Shown here piece by piece: positions 50,443 to 62,608 of a stretch of DNA of 64,000 nt. Under the pieces are notes generated by a model. That model was not told the origin of the DNA. It did no database searches and was given only the letters and a program-made list of their open reading frames with translations. Numbering within the stretch: position 1 is the first letter of the stretch; each line of letters starts with the position of its first letter. The DNA comes from Trichobilharzia szidati. Its lineage: Eukaryota > Platyhelminthes > Trematoda > Strigeidida > Schistosomatidae. The stretch is from contig OX235279.1 of NCBI GenBank assembly GCA_944472155.2, positions 118,722,110 to 118,786,109 on the forward strand, given 5' to 3'. A program made the translations under genes and the position numbers.

Positions 50443-50638
50443 AATTATTATTCCTATGGGTTCCGAGCGAAACTCAAGGCATCAACAGCACCTCCCCACT
50501 TCGTTCTTTTCTCTGCAGTTTTTTTAATTGGCTTTACGATTGCCCCTCCTCTACACACGATCTCCTTCATGTTACCGTCGGATGTCCAACTCCTCATTTC
50601 TTCTTCACATTTCATCTGAGGATCTGGCATAAGATGTC
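50443..50638 (-). mobile_element. RTE LINE 3' end fragment
   Basis: About 200 bases matching the last part of RTE in reverse orientation: tail ATTATTATTCCTATGGGTTCC, then blocks corresponding to CACGATCTCCTTCATGTTACC and ATAAGATGTCAATAA. Strongly diverged; no target duplication seen. Confidence 0.6.
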
Positions 50639-51167
50639 AATAATTATTAAAACTAGTTTCCACACGTTTCCATGGATTTATTAAGAAAATATCAAACTCA
50701 GGTTTATTTTCCAAAAATCCATCGTTTTTAACCTTCCAAAAATTTCCCTGCAATTTCCTAAGATGGAATTTTGATTGTTTCAATGGGCAGAGCGGGTTTT
50801 ACTTAAAAAATGCATAAAATGAAACCGTCTGTAACACTAGCGTTGGGGGAATAAAGAAGTTAAGTCAAAGAAGAATGTGAAATATTGTCATTTGAAAGAG
50901 TCCAGCGGTGCACAGATGTTTGAAATATCAGTCTACAAATTACTACTCTAATGCTTTATATATTACTCAGATGAACAGCTGAACATTTGAAGTGATACGA
51001 TCTTCGTGTCTTTGAAACATACATAATCCCTGTAGAGTAATATTCCACTGATCCTTTTTTATACATCATGCTTCTTCGTAAAGTTTAGTTACTTGTAAGT
51101 CGCTAACTGTTATTCACTTTACCGGCTCAATTCATTCATTCTTTTATTTTTAATTAAAATATTCTAG

Positions 51168-51366
51168 AGTGTGACTATCTGATAAGTCGTCATGATTCAG
51201 TTGAAAGACAACTTGAATCGCCCACGTTGAATAACAATCTTGTATTAATGCCAAACAGAGTATGCAATTTCATTTTTATTGGAGATCAGTTTAGACAATA
51301 CTTTGAGACTGTATCTATTGGATTTGAACAAATAGAATTGCCGAAACCAAGTGAAGGAAGCCAAAA
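51168..51366 (+). CDS. CUB gene exon 5: first half of CUB3
   Basis: Acceptor AAAATATTCTAG; the AG two bases further on would give an immediate TGA, which fixes the start. Protein ECDYLISRHDSV, QLESPTLNNNLVLM, RVCNFIFIGD and YFETVSIGFEQIELP follows the CUB pattern of first cysteine, SP motif, second cysteine and amphipathic strands. Donor GTAAGC in phase 2. This first half is shorter than those of CUB1 and CUB2 because it lacks the low-complexity inserts. Confidence 0.86.
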
Positions 51367-51636
51367 GTAAGCACTTAGTTTTGTCCTCATTAATATGTTA
51401 AGGGCGAAGTTAAACTTTAAGCACCACTAACTACCAATGGAGTGTGACCGCACCACTGACCTAGTAATGCTCACTGAGCAAGTTAGTGAAACCTGGCAGA
51501 TAATGTTTTCATCATCAATAAAGTATGCTCATCGAAGTGTTATGCTATTAAATGGGATATCTGGGAAGTTACGGTTTAGGTCAAGGAAAAGTTAGGGTTA
51601 GGTTAACCTAATAAAGGCAACATTAGCGTTGGTTCG

Positions 51637-51831
51637 ATAATGGATAAGAATTTATTTTTAAATCACACAGTGTAGTACAGTTATATTAACTGATGACGTT
51701 TCGAGCACAAACTATTGCTCATAATCATATCAACTTGATATGATTATGAGCAATAGTTTGTGCTCGAAACGTCATCAGTTAATATAACTGTACTACACTG
51801 TGTGATTTAAAAATAAATTCTTATCCATTAT
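51637..51831. repeat. Perfect palindrome, 97-bp arms with a 1-base centre
   Basis: Left arm 51637-51733 and right arm 51735-51831 are exact reverse complements when read base by base; only the C at 51734 is unpaired. The left arm begins at the edge of the target-site duplication, while the right arm continues into 39 more bases of repeat. Confidence 0.9.
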
Positions 51832-51870
51832 GGAATTATACTCTACCACAGTGCCCAAGTTTTATACTTA
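51638..51870. mobile_element. Fold-back PLE-type terminal repeat with 14-bp target-site duplication
   Basis: A 233-bp insertion is flanked by the direct repeat TAGCGTTGGTTCGA (51624-51637 and 51871-51884). It consists of an inverted partial copy and a direct copy of one repeat, meeting at position 51734. The repeat contains GAGCAATAGTTTGTGCTCGA followed by AACGTCATCAG. Related copies lie at 15375, 17885, 25715, 38155 and 52026. Inverted terminal copies are known in Penelope insertions; the PLE assignment here is inference, since no coding part is attached. Confidence 0.65.
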
Positions 51871-52025
51871 TAGCGTTGGTTCGAGTTAGATTACAGTTAT
51901 TTTAGGGGTATTTTCACTTCAGGGTTAGGTTCAGGAGAGATTGGGGTTATTATTAGGGTTAGAAGACCTAAATAATTACATGCACAGAATGTGGTTAAAT
52001 TACTCTATTGATATAAGAATAGAAC

Positions 52026-52235
52026 CTGTGCACTGTGGTAGAGCATAATTCCATTGCGGGTAAAATTTATAATCCATCCAAGACATACTTGGGTTCTATT
52101 TTGATGACGTCTGACGGTGTTATACTGATGACGTTTCGAGCACAATTTATTGCTCAGGAAGTATTACTGTATTATCAGAATAAAATTTACCCACAATGGG
52201 ATTATACTCTGTTGATACTCCAAACTAAAACCGAC
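52026..52235. mobile_element. Second fold-back copy of the PLE-type terminal repeat
   Basis: The left part (ACTGTGGTAGAGCATAATTC onward, 52034-52075) is the inverted form of the right part (AAAATTTACCCACAATGGGA to CTCTG, 52182-52212). Between them lies CTGATGACGTTTCGAGCACA and the matching GCTC, the repeat core on the minus strand. Arms are imperfect and shorter than at 51637. Confidence 0.5.
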
Positions 52236-53835
52236 AGTTATTTTTATAACATGTGAGAGGAAGGTATACTCTGCAGATTTTATGCATTTTTCATAAATAT
52301 ATGTATTCCATACACAAAAATGCCTCCTTCGTGTGATTGGTGCCTTCGAGATCATTCGCTGATTGGAAGTAATTGGTGCTTAAAGTTTAACTTTGCCATA
52401 TTAAAGTGTTAGTTATGGAATACTTTTTTAAAGTTTCAGTATGACTAGAGTATAAAGTCACTAGTATAAAGATGATGGTCAGACTGAATCAAACTGTGTT
52501 AGAATTTCTGTCAATATATTCTGCTGATAATACAAGAACAAAGAAGCTCCATTCAGGCATTTCTGTCCATTGTCATTTTTAGTTGCACAACCCAAACTGT
52601 TTAATTTGCAAGTCTTTAACAGCAATTACTCTGGTATGTTTGAGTAAAACAACTGTTGGTGTATTTCACCATAATAACCCCTTTAGAGTGATACAAAGTG
52701 GGTCAAATATGCTTTGAGATATACTTCTATACAACTAATGATTTTCTTTATCTAAAACAAGAATAATGATATTATTGGAAGTGTTATTTACAACACCTTC
52801 ACTAAGGATAGAACTCAGGACCTTAAGATTACGAAACCAGCCGGTCAGTCATTCAGTCACCAGAATATATAACTATATAACTAAGCGCCCTACGCCTAAA
52901 ATGGAGGACCCCAGTGGCCAAAAGAAATTTGAATTGATTTAGTGGGCATAATCACTCTGTGACAAATTGTTTATAGACATGTGCTATTTGTTTTTAGACC
53001 AATAAAACGCTGCTATGTGTTAATGGTTGTTTCCCTTTTAAACGTTGTCTTTAATAACTGAAAGATACAATTGCAGAATTGGAGCATACTTGTAAGGAAC
53101 CATTTTTTCTACTATTGTATTTGATATAGTAAGCGGTCTTATTAACTGGATAGTATGAAAAGCCCACGTGTAATCATAACTGTATATTAAACAAATTATA
53201 TTACTTTATTACTACTGAATAAATTTGATAGTAAATTAACAACAAGTAGCATACTCTTATGTTCGCATGAACTAATTGACAAAGCATTGAATACAGTCGT
53301 GTCAGTTGAAAGAAAACAACGGTTAATATTTCAGTGAGCTTTTACTAATATCCTTCTATGAAGGATGGCACCCGGTTAAGTTAGAGAGCAGAAGAGACTG
53401 CTGAAAATTTCAGTGTGTGCTATAATTTTGACGAAATGAAATATATATTTTTTATGCAGAACAAAAAGGAATCCAAAGGTTGTTTAGAAGAAACACTTGA
53501 CGAATATTCACTTAACGAAATATTCTCATATTGAGTCATAAGAAAAAGAAAAAGACGTAAAAGCCAATGAACATTTTCTTCTCGACGATTCATTTTCATA
53601 GGCTGTAATCGTAATAGCCAATGATACAGCTTGTACAATTACATTGATTAGTCACTCTCCCATATTTACTGCGTCATCCCAACTTCTGCCCCTTTTCTAA
53701 TTTCTGATTAGTCACCCCTTCTAGATTACGCCTTACATTGCGTAATACATTTTCGAGGACAAATTTTACCAGTATCCGATTGGTCTTATGAATTCTTTGT
53801 TAAAGACATAATTACGATTGTACAGTTTATGATTG

Positions 53836-54070
53836 TGCGTCGGTGGCACACCGGAAGATTTCTTGCCAACCACGCAGGTGGTTTGGGGTTCGATACCCTG
53901 CCGACGGACTCCTTTACCTCGCAAAACCAAAAATAGGACTGGTAAAAAGGGAAGGTAGGGCATAAGGCTAGAAACCTGACCCATTAAAAATGAACACCAC
54001 TGCTTCTGAAACTTCAAAACTCTAGCTTGAGGTCTTATGTTCCACTGGGAATACAAAGGAATAAAAAAAT
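53836..54070 (+). mobile_element. tRNA-headed SINE (family R)
   Basis: Head GCGTCGGTGGCACACCGGAA and GGTTTGGGGTTCGATACCCT, body AGGGAAGGTAGGGCATAAGG, tail CTAGCTTGAGGTCTTATGTT then CAAAGGAATAAAAAAA. It lies in intron 5. Confidence 0.72.
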
Positions 54071-54559
54071 TTTTTATGACAATGAATAATCGAGAAGAGA
54101 ATATTCAGTGGCTTTAGACCAATCAGGAGGGAAAAAGTTTATGTTCGCCATTCCACTCACTGATTACTGTCACAACTCTGTCATTAAATGTCGAAGGTAC
54201 TATTCCGGACTCTTAATTGTACATTACTGAGCAGTACAAGAATGTATGGAGATATAATCCTCCTGCCTTTACCAGTTGTCTTAGTTCTGCAGCTAACGTC
54301 AATCTTCTGTGAAAATAACTGGGATTTTCTTTTAGGAAGTAGTAACATTGTCTCTGGTATAATTTATATGCCAATGGCCTGATATACTTTCATTCTTCTT
54401 CATTCATAATGTTGCTGATTTAAAAGATATTATTTTACATGTTTTGTTTTTAACTATGGCATTGCAGAATCATGGTCAGTGTAGTCTTCAGTATGTTTAT
54501 TTGACCATGCTGATCAAACGTGAAAGGTATTCACTCAGCTGGACCACACGACACTGTTG

Positions 54560-54690
54560 CATGGTATAATCTCGCTTCCAGATGTTCGGAAGAATCGTTC
54601 AGGAGGAAGCCGTGGATCTAGGTTTCGTGTTTTTCTTTTGCTACCTGTTAACGAGTCCACCAGTTTGATTCTGAGTTGAGTGGGTTTCTC
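54560..54690 (-). mobile_element. tRNA-headed SINE (family B) relic
   Basis: AGGAGGAAGCCGTGGATCTA followed by GGTTTCGTG matches AGGAAGCCTTGGACCTAGGT in the copy at 14438. The remainder is diverged. Confidence 0.35.
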
Positions 54691-57600
54691 AAAGTGCCAC
54701 ATACATCTCTCCCATGACAATTGGCACTTGGTAAAACATGTTCTCACTTCATAAAGCTTTGGAATATCTTACTCAATCACTGGAATATCCAGTTCACATA
54801 TTTGTGAAGATTGTACGTTTTTTAGTAGGAGGAAACCTTATCCAACTTCACTTCTGATAACTTATAATAGTCATTTTATGCCTACCACTTATCCATTTTA
54901 ATGTGGTTACTCTTTCTTGAAGATATTTGCTTAGTCTATTCAAGCTTGCATCATTCTTAATTCATGAGTTTTAAAAAAATGAAATTATCAAGAACATGAA
55001 AATAGAAAAAATCAAATTGCACTAAGATGACAGTAGACAACTTGAAGACTACGTCCTGGTTATTCTTTTGAAAGTAAATCTCTAAGTGTTATATATGTGA
55101 AGATTCGTTATTTTATTCCTGACGAAATCTAGATCTTCTATCAACTCCAGTCCTACGACGTCTGGAAACTGAATTTATGAAGTGATAAATACTGTTTAGG
55201 ATAGACTTTTTGATCATTCATTAGTCATTTACTCCCTAAATATGGTTCAAGTTATCCCTTATCAGTGCAGTATGGGAAGACTTGCTCACCTCATTAACTC
55301 TAGTCAGCTAGGATGAAATTCAAACTGAAAATCTTGGCTGAGAATCGTAGTTTAGCTGGTAAATTTACATACCGGTAGCTGGAAGATGATCATTTTGAAC
55401 CCTCTTACCAATTAAGACAATAAGGTCAGCCAGTCTCTTTCAAAGCGTTGCACAAAAGCCAGATATATAGTAGGAGCAGATTATTCTTCCTCTACTACCA
55501 GTACTATTCTAAGCTATGGTAAAAACGAAACACAAAACTTAGACTCAGTCTTCACGTTTGTGTTTTTTAACTTGGTAATTTTAGTGGATTCCCTTGACAC
55601 CTTATTATCCTATGTTCATGTATATACAGAATAGTGAATCAGTTTTTTTTAACTGATAATAAGTTGTACTAGGTTCTTTTCTAAAATGTGACTAGGCTTT
55701 TCCGAATTCATTTGACTAAATAGTATATATTTAAATGTATTGTAATGGTAGAAGATAAGAGAACTGGTAATGGAATTTTCTATTACGGAAAAGCATATCA
55801 CATTTATGCATTTTAACCACATTAAAAGTCGGATAGGTCAGAGGACAATGAATTGTTCTGACCGAGGTTAAACATTGGGACAAAAAGTTGTCCAGTGAGA
55901 TTATTTCATTTCAAAAATGTAAACTGGATCCATATTTGAGGAATGAACACTTCCGCTTTTTCAGACATCGTCTGAGAATGTTGACTTCAATTTTCGCCGC
56001 TTCCTGTCAGTCTTCATCTATAATACTACTGATAAATGTTGTCAGTAGCACACAAACAATATGTCTAATATGTTGTCTATGAATTTTAACTTAGTCGCAA
56101 TTGGACAACTGGATCGGCTTATTCACTGATTGACTTACTTCTATGAAATTATTTCTAAATGCATCTCATTTACCATATGCATTATTAACTAGGGTTGACA
56201 CACATATAGTTCTCTACGTTACATATAACTATTTATAAAAACGAAGTTGTCTAAATGAGAATTTTGTCTTTTATCGTTGTAAATCAAAATTTATGGGATG
56301 AGTATATATTTATGAACAAAGTAAGGACTAGGAATTAGGTAGGATAATATGAAATCATTCTATTTCGTCTATTCTCATCTTCTGCATACAACCTAAGAGA
56401 GTTTAAGTATCAATATACGAAATATTCACATGCTTTGACCAATTATTTAAGGGGGGGGAGGGTAACTATTAACATTACGTAGTCTGATGTACGAAGAGCA
56501 AATTGCTGCAAATGTATGATATGCCTAGAATGCTCACAGTCTACATCGATTTTCATATATTTAACAGGATGGTTACAAATTCCAGTCTCACATTCAATAG
56601 TGATAAGTTATTGGCTGCTTCACATAATCTTTGTTTCTAGCTCTGGATAATTATCCGCTGTCTGTCAAACTGTATTCAGGTAACTATTTCATTCCATTGG
56701 TAACAACAAGAATTTAGCACGAATAATTGAAACGAAATTGAACGGTGTAAATGTGAAACAGAAGCAGGTCTGTCAGTATGCCAGTCTTTTGTAACACTAC
56801 TATCAAGACTTTTAACTTAATTTGACCTGTCCGGAAAGCAAACAGTTTCGAGTAGTTATGTCCGTGATCAGAAAAGAACGGCAGCTGACAAAGGTCATTC
56901 ATTTATTCAGATAACTACTTCTAAATTTGCATTTTCATCGTTCAGTTAAGATGACAGTTTCCGAATTGTCCTGTCAGTTGTTAATTGCTTGATTTTAGCA
57001 AGTTGATAGAGGGTACTACTACCAATTTGTAAGAACAATTAAATGAATTCAGGAAATCATTTACACTGCTTTCAGTATATATTTAGTGGCGATCTCATCT
57101 ATAGTTTATATTCTATCTAATTAACTGTTGAATAAGTAACAAAACGTTTTGTTCTTTGAGTTTATTCTACGAAGGTCAAATCGCTCATTTCCTATTTATT
57201 TCTTTGGTTGACCAAAAGCAGAGACTTTAAGTTAAGTCCTGTAAGGACGCATATCTTACTGATAAGAACTACGTGACCGCAAATTGAAATGAATTATCGA
57301 AATTCATCTAAACCAAGCAGATAGCAGGTCGAGTTATGCGTCTGTGATGGTACAATTGTCAGCCTCATCACCCCATCAAATATCCACTTATGAAAAGTTT
57401 GCTCATCGCAAAACAGTGCTACATAGCAGATATTCGACAAACGTGACTTCAAATACATGTTACTATTTCCTAGAGTGCTCCTATACGGAATTCTCATTTT
57501 CCATTTTTCGGCTTCTACCTAGTACATATAATGAACGAAGTATGTTGTTTCTTTGTCACTTACTTTTCAATGCAGACGATAGAGTTATCAGTTTAAAAAC

Positions 57601-59606
57601 TGAGTTAGATATCTGTTAGATAAGTGATAATTTTAGCGGCAACATCAGGGTTATAGTTATGTAATCATAAAGCATTTGTTCTGGGTAAACATTAAACACA
57701 CATTTCTCAGGTATCATCTAATTTTAACCTCTTCCACTTTGTCCAACTACATACTTGTTTGTTTGTAATGCTTACCGAGTGAATAAACAACAAAAAATGA
57801 AATTCAGTGCATTCTTCCGTGTTTTATTCCCGATATTTCTTGAGCTTTAACACTTTGCTGAAAATGTTTGACTGTAATGATAGGGAACCTTATCGAACTT
57901 TAATTTGGAAATATGTTAAGTAAGAGATGTGTGTAATACCAAATTTCTTAAGTTTTCCTTTTTCTCAAACTGTTGGTTGACTTTGCTATGGGAAAAAATG
58001 TGCTCAGTCTCTACACATTCGTACAGAATTTCACACTGTAGTACTATCTATTCTGAAACCATCACACAGGTAAATACACCTTATTCTTTATGTCCAAAGG
58101 ATGCAGAATGTTGTTACTCCAAGATTAACCCACACAGCTTGATTCTTTCATGGAAATGGCAACTAATTCAATGTCCTGCTAGGTATTGTCATCATTCCAC
58201 CAGTGCAAATGACCAATTAAATACCAATCAGCAAAGTGAGCTAGTCAAATTTTTAAGGAATGTTAACAAACTGAATTGATTGTCTGAAGCGTTTTTTTTC
58301 AAGTTTTCTGACAATAGTACACTAGTGTATCTTTTCACCACAAAAAAGACATACTAGTCTCAAGTGTTACTTTAAGTATGACGAAACACTTTCTTTAGCC
58401 ACTACTCTCCCACTTTTTAAGATATGCTCGTCGAATAAAGTGTTTGAAGACGTAGAGTAAGCAAATGATTACGACTCATTTCTGTAATCAGTGTTGATTT
58501 CATTAGCTACAAAGCGTACTTTAGAAACTCCAGTCTTTATAAAAGACAACTTGCCGCGGATTTCTCTTTGTGCATATACCTTTCAGTGATAATTTTATAT
58601 TCATGACAGTGATGATCGGCAGTCCGCTGGGTATTCAACTTACCTTTGGTAACGTATATTCTTAGGAGTGACTAATTCATAACATCTACTGAAAAAAAGG
58701 CTGTCTTTCAAATCAAAGCCTGAAATAATATTTTCACAGTATTTTTAGTTATCCATATTAAAATTCAGTATTACTACATAAATAGTTGGGTTTTATGCGT
58801 CTTCCACACTACTAATGTCGTAGTATGACATAGCATGAATTATCATTTCAAGGTAGAGTTAAAATACAAGATGAATCGGAGGGGTTTCATTTTGAAAAGG
58901 ATGATTCAATGTTGAAAGTTGAATTTATTGTGTTTTACTCTATATGGTTTAAATTTTTGAAATTCCCACACCATTTCACCTAAGGTCACCGTGCTAAGAC
59001 TAATTAAGTTGCACTTTAGGACATTTCTCCCTCATTAACCCTATGGATACCAGACCAGACGCCGAGATACTGTTGTTGTATACGAATAGTACAGCCGGAC
59101 TCTTGTATTTTTCTCTCTTGATTTATTAACCCTGCTCAATACAAAATGTCTTCTCTTTGTCTTTATCTAAGATGGCCTACCAACTACAGTGCTTAACTGA
59201 TTATAATTACGTTAGGTGGATATCTGGATGAAATGAGAAGTGTCATAAACTGTAATATCGAGAAGTCGAATTCCAAGGTTTGAAAACTGATTGAATGACT
59301 TTTAACACTTTCCCAGCAAGTACCTTCTGTATGCACAAAGATGTTTCATGTAATGCTGTTCAACATTATCCTACTGAGGGGCATTCTCCCTGTTTGAAGC
59401 AACAAGTGTCTGATTTCATTCTCGACTATAACATTATTATTCTCTTAAATGTACGTAAATCTAACCAATGAATGTCAGGTAGGACTAGAATCGTATCACT
59501 CTTAGCTCTTTCAAAACACAAATTGATTTTGCATTTTAAATGTTCATCAATTCAGATAGTTACATACGCAGAGCTTTGTATTTTTTGTCACTTACTTTTT
59601 TTCTAG

Positions 59607-59896
59607 ATGTGACCGAGGTCATATGGCAATTTACGGAAGCAGATCGTCTATTGGTGATCAAATTATTCAGAAACCGAAGTATGAATATTCACATGAGATA
59701 CTCCATTCGAATAAAGAACCTGATCATATCTTTTGCGATAGATTAAATGAACTAGAGTCAATTACAATTCGATCAGGATATCATCACTATCCAATCATTG
59801 GACGACATAATGTTCTTGTGATAAGATTTAATTCAAGTGGCTCTGACCTGCCTGGTCTAAGTATGAAATTTACTTTAAACTATAGATTTAAAAAGG
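59607..59896 (+). CDS. CUB gene exon 6: second half of CUB3
   Basis: Acceptor TTTTTTTCTAG. The exon opens with CDRGHMAIYGSR after the split Lys codon, the same cysteine-first position as exons 2 and 4. It continues HIFCDRLNELES, HNVLVIRFNSSGSDL and LSMKFTLNYRF. Donor GTATGT (phase 1). The aspartate that follows two residues after the cysteine in CUB1 and CUB2 (C-x-x-D) is replaced here (C-D-R-G), so calcium binding by CUB3 may be altered; this is an inference from family knowledge. Confidence 0.87.
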
Positions 59897-61154
59897 GTAT
59901 GTCATGTCTATTGTTTCCATAAAAATTATTTAAACTTCAGTCATTGTTTATATCCAAAAAGAAATGAAATGATTTCAATAATATTCCATGTTTTTACTTG
60001 AGTACCAGATAAGCGAAGAGTTCTCAATCGTTATCGTGACACATAGTTTACATGTTCGAAATTCTGTTGCTCTTCAGGTTTTCTATCATTTTAAGTTCTT
60101 GGTCTTCTTCTTCACATCCACAATGAAAATTTAAGAAGTAATTTGAACCAAACATTATGTGAATTCCCCTGTTGATAGGTAAACTACTGTTTGGTATGCC
60201 TAATCAAAAAGGTGAATATTGTAAGTTTGATGTCGCATAATGCAGTGATTGTCAACATTCCTGATGCTTGAAAGGAAGACGAATGGTTAATGCATAAATC
60301 TGTTTTGAAATCATGGAGGGGATTCACTGTTTAGGTGGATGCTTTTGATTATTATGAGAGATACAACTGACTTTTAGGAGGCCTATATATATATACATAT
60401 GTATATATATATATATATATACATAAGAATCCATAATCCTAAGTTCAGGAAACTAAAACCTTCTACAAATGACAATTATGGTAAAAATGATTTCAATAAA
60501 TTCCTCCATACTCAAATATTTCCACTATGTTGCAGATCGTATGAGAGTTTATTTGTATATTTGAGTGTACAGCAAAGCAGTAAGATTTTAAGCAAAAGAA
60601 AAACAACAGATCTATCTTCGCACGTGTGATTCACTTAAAACCAACTGTTCCTACCACTCACACTACAATCTTATATATATATATATACAACAGGGTTTGT
60701 GAATATTTCATTTACTATGGTTAGAATTCAAACTGAACCCGACTTCAATTAATTGGCTGAGTGATGGTGTCCTTGCAGCCTAACCTGACGTCAAAATTTC
60801 TTACCATTCCTGTGGTTATTGCAGTTAATCAATTTTGGGTATGCGGTGAGGGGAGGGTGAAATTAAGAGGTTAAAAGTCATCAAAACAATCAACTAATAG
60901 ATATTAGTGACAAAAACTCTCAGTTTTGAAGCAGGGGTGAAGATTTTTTAATTACTGAATTCAAGATAAGTTAATTCATAGGCGTTAGCGACATGTTATT
61001 ACACAGTCAAGAAATTTGTAAAATAATGCTCAACTCAACCCGCTCAGTTAGAATACGTCACTCAATGTTTATTTAATCTGATTTTAGATTTTAACCAATT
61101 AACGAAATTTGTTATCTAAAATTTACAATTCTAATGAATTTAGAATTCATGGAC

Positions 61155-61330
61155 CATTGAATGGGTCTCAGTGGCTTAATGGTCTATGAGCTCGCCTTGC
61201 AACCAGAAGGTCCTAGGTTCGAACCCCTGTGGAGTGATGACTAGGACGACACAGCTCTCCAGTACTCCCAAATCTTCCAATGGTTCTCTAAACGATGTCA
61301 GCTCATGATGAAATCCTGTAACCAATCTAA
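61155..61330 (+). mobile_element. SMalpha-like SINE, hammerhead partly deleted
   Basis: The best-preserved head: GTCTCAGTGGCTTAATGGTC (A box), AGCTCGCCTTGCAACCAGAA and TAGGTTCGAACCCC (B box). The hammerhead is shortened to GTGATGACTAGGACGACACA then GCTCTCCAGTACTC. The 3' part CCAATGGTTCTCTAAACGAT ends in CATGATGAAATCC. Confidence 0.65.
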
Positions 61331-61375
61331 TGATAAATCCTTAGAAATATTCCTTTTGTTGCTGAGACAATTTAC

Positions 61376-61455
61376 GAGATATATATGCGGTTGTACAGCT
61401 TGAGAATGATATCGGCAAAGAGAGTAACTCTTTGCTGAAAGCCTTATGTTTTACT
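61376..61455 (+). mobile_element. Solo PLE terminal segment
   Basis: TATATATGCGGTTGTACAGC, GAATGATATCGGCAAAGAGA and CTCTTTGCTGAAAGCCTTA align with 8343-8412. It lies 46 bases after the end of an SMalpha-like SINE. Confidence 0.5.
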
Positions 61456-62608
61456 CTATTCAGAAGAAAATTAAAATAATGATTGTAGTTTAAGGAAATA
61501 ACTATGATGACATGATCAGTCGCAATTTCAAAGTTAGAAAAGTAGTAATTTATCGTAAGTTAATAAGATGATCGACATGTTTCTAATGGTTGCCTTAACA
61601 ACGAAACGTGTGAAAACACACAAAAGCAACCAATGGCGTTCAGGGTCACCAGGAGAGATGACTAATGAACTCGTGGAGAAATCGAAAAGCTCCCTTCAAA
61701 GTGAAGTATCTGCTGAAGATGTTGCCTAGTAGGACAATGAAAGATTCGCAAATAAACCATCCAGCTCGGAGAACACAACTACATAAAAATTATCCACCTA
61801 AGCTACAAATCTTCTCCATCATATCGAAATCAGTTGTGTTAAAGTCAGCTTGTCAAAAAATGACAATAATAATAATAACGATGATAGGAGAAATAAGGCG
61901 ACAGAATACATAATTATGTTATAAGTAGAAAAAATTACTACCAAAATAAATTGATACCAGTCATGTTTCCCTCCTGTATATATGTTTGTTCGTTTTGAGT
62001 TGTTTGATAGCGACAGACTCAACAAACTGGAGTAAATTTGGGATTCTCTACGTGTCGATAGTAGCAAATGAGGTTGGAAATCCACTTTGTGTCCCGGTTC
62101 CATTGGATGTCAGTCAGTTGCAGTAATTATTTAGTTTAGTTGTCTGTTAACAGTGAACCTGAGGTTAGATAAATAATGAAGACTTGTTAATCTGAAAAGG
62201 TATCATTCTATGGCATGTACATAATCCAACTCTATAAAGAGTTAATGGCCTATTAGTAAAGTCATTAACATCGGCTGTGACTGTTACAAGTATGCATTTT
62301 TCCTGTGATCATAGATACGCCTTAAAGTCGTTTTCAAATGACCGTGTAACCATTATTTATAGGCAAATGCTAATTGAGCACCAGCATCTAAATACAAAAC
62401 CTACATCATTTGTAATACAGAATGAATTGTGGGAACTGTTTAATTACCTTATATACAAATTACTAAATATAATGTAATCTATAAGATTTTTGAGTGGTTT
62501 AACGTGTACGTTACGCAAGATGGAAATATTCAAACTGGTTCTGTTAATATTTATCTGTTTTTTTTGTTCTGTTTACTTTTGTTGTATTGAATTTGTCATT
62601 TTGACTAG

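Larger units (their letters stand above)
49508..51167 (+). other. Intron 4 of the CUB gene
   Basis: 1.66 kb, the shortest intron, between CUB2 and CUB3 (phase 1). It carries a diverged tRNA-headed SINE (49885-50072) and an RTE 3' fragment (50443-50638); the remainder shows nothing recognisable. Confidence 0.75.
51367..59606 (+). other. Intron 5 of the CUB gene
   Basis: 8.2 kb inside CUB3 (phase 2). It holds the palindromic insertion at 51638-51870, a second fold-back at 52026-52235, a SINE (53836-54070), a SINE relic (54560-54690) and an 8-base G run near 56452. From about 54700 to 59600 I see no gene or recognisable element. Confidence 0.75.
59897..62608 (+). other. Intron 6 of the CUB gene
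   Basis: 2.7 kb between CUB3 and CUB4 (phase 1). It contains AT microsatellites near 60383 and 60671, an SMalpha-like SINE (61155-61330) and, 46 bases further on, a PLE terminal segment (61376-61455). Confidence 0.75.

Noticed and set aside
57929..58279. Open frame of 116 codons in intron 5 with several cysteines
   Set aside because: No similarity to CUB or any other domain, no good splice sites in the needed phases, and exon 5 joins exon 6 within CUB3 without it.
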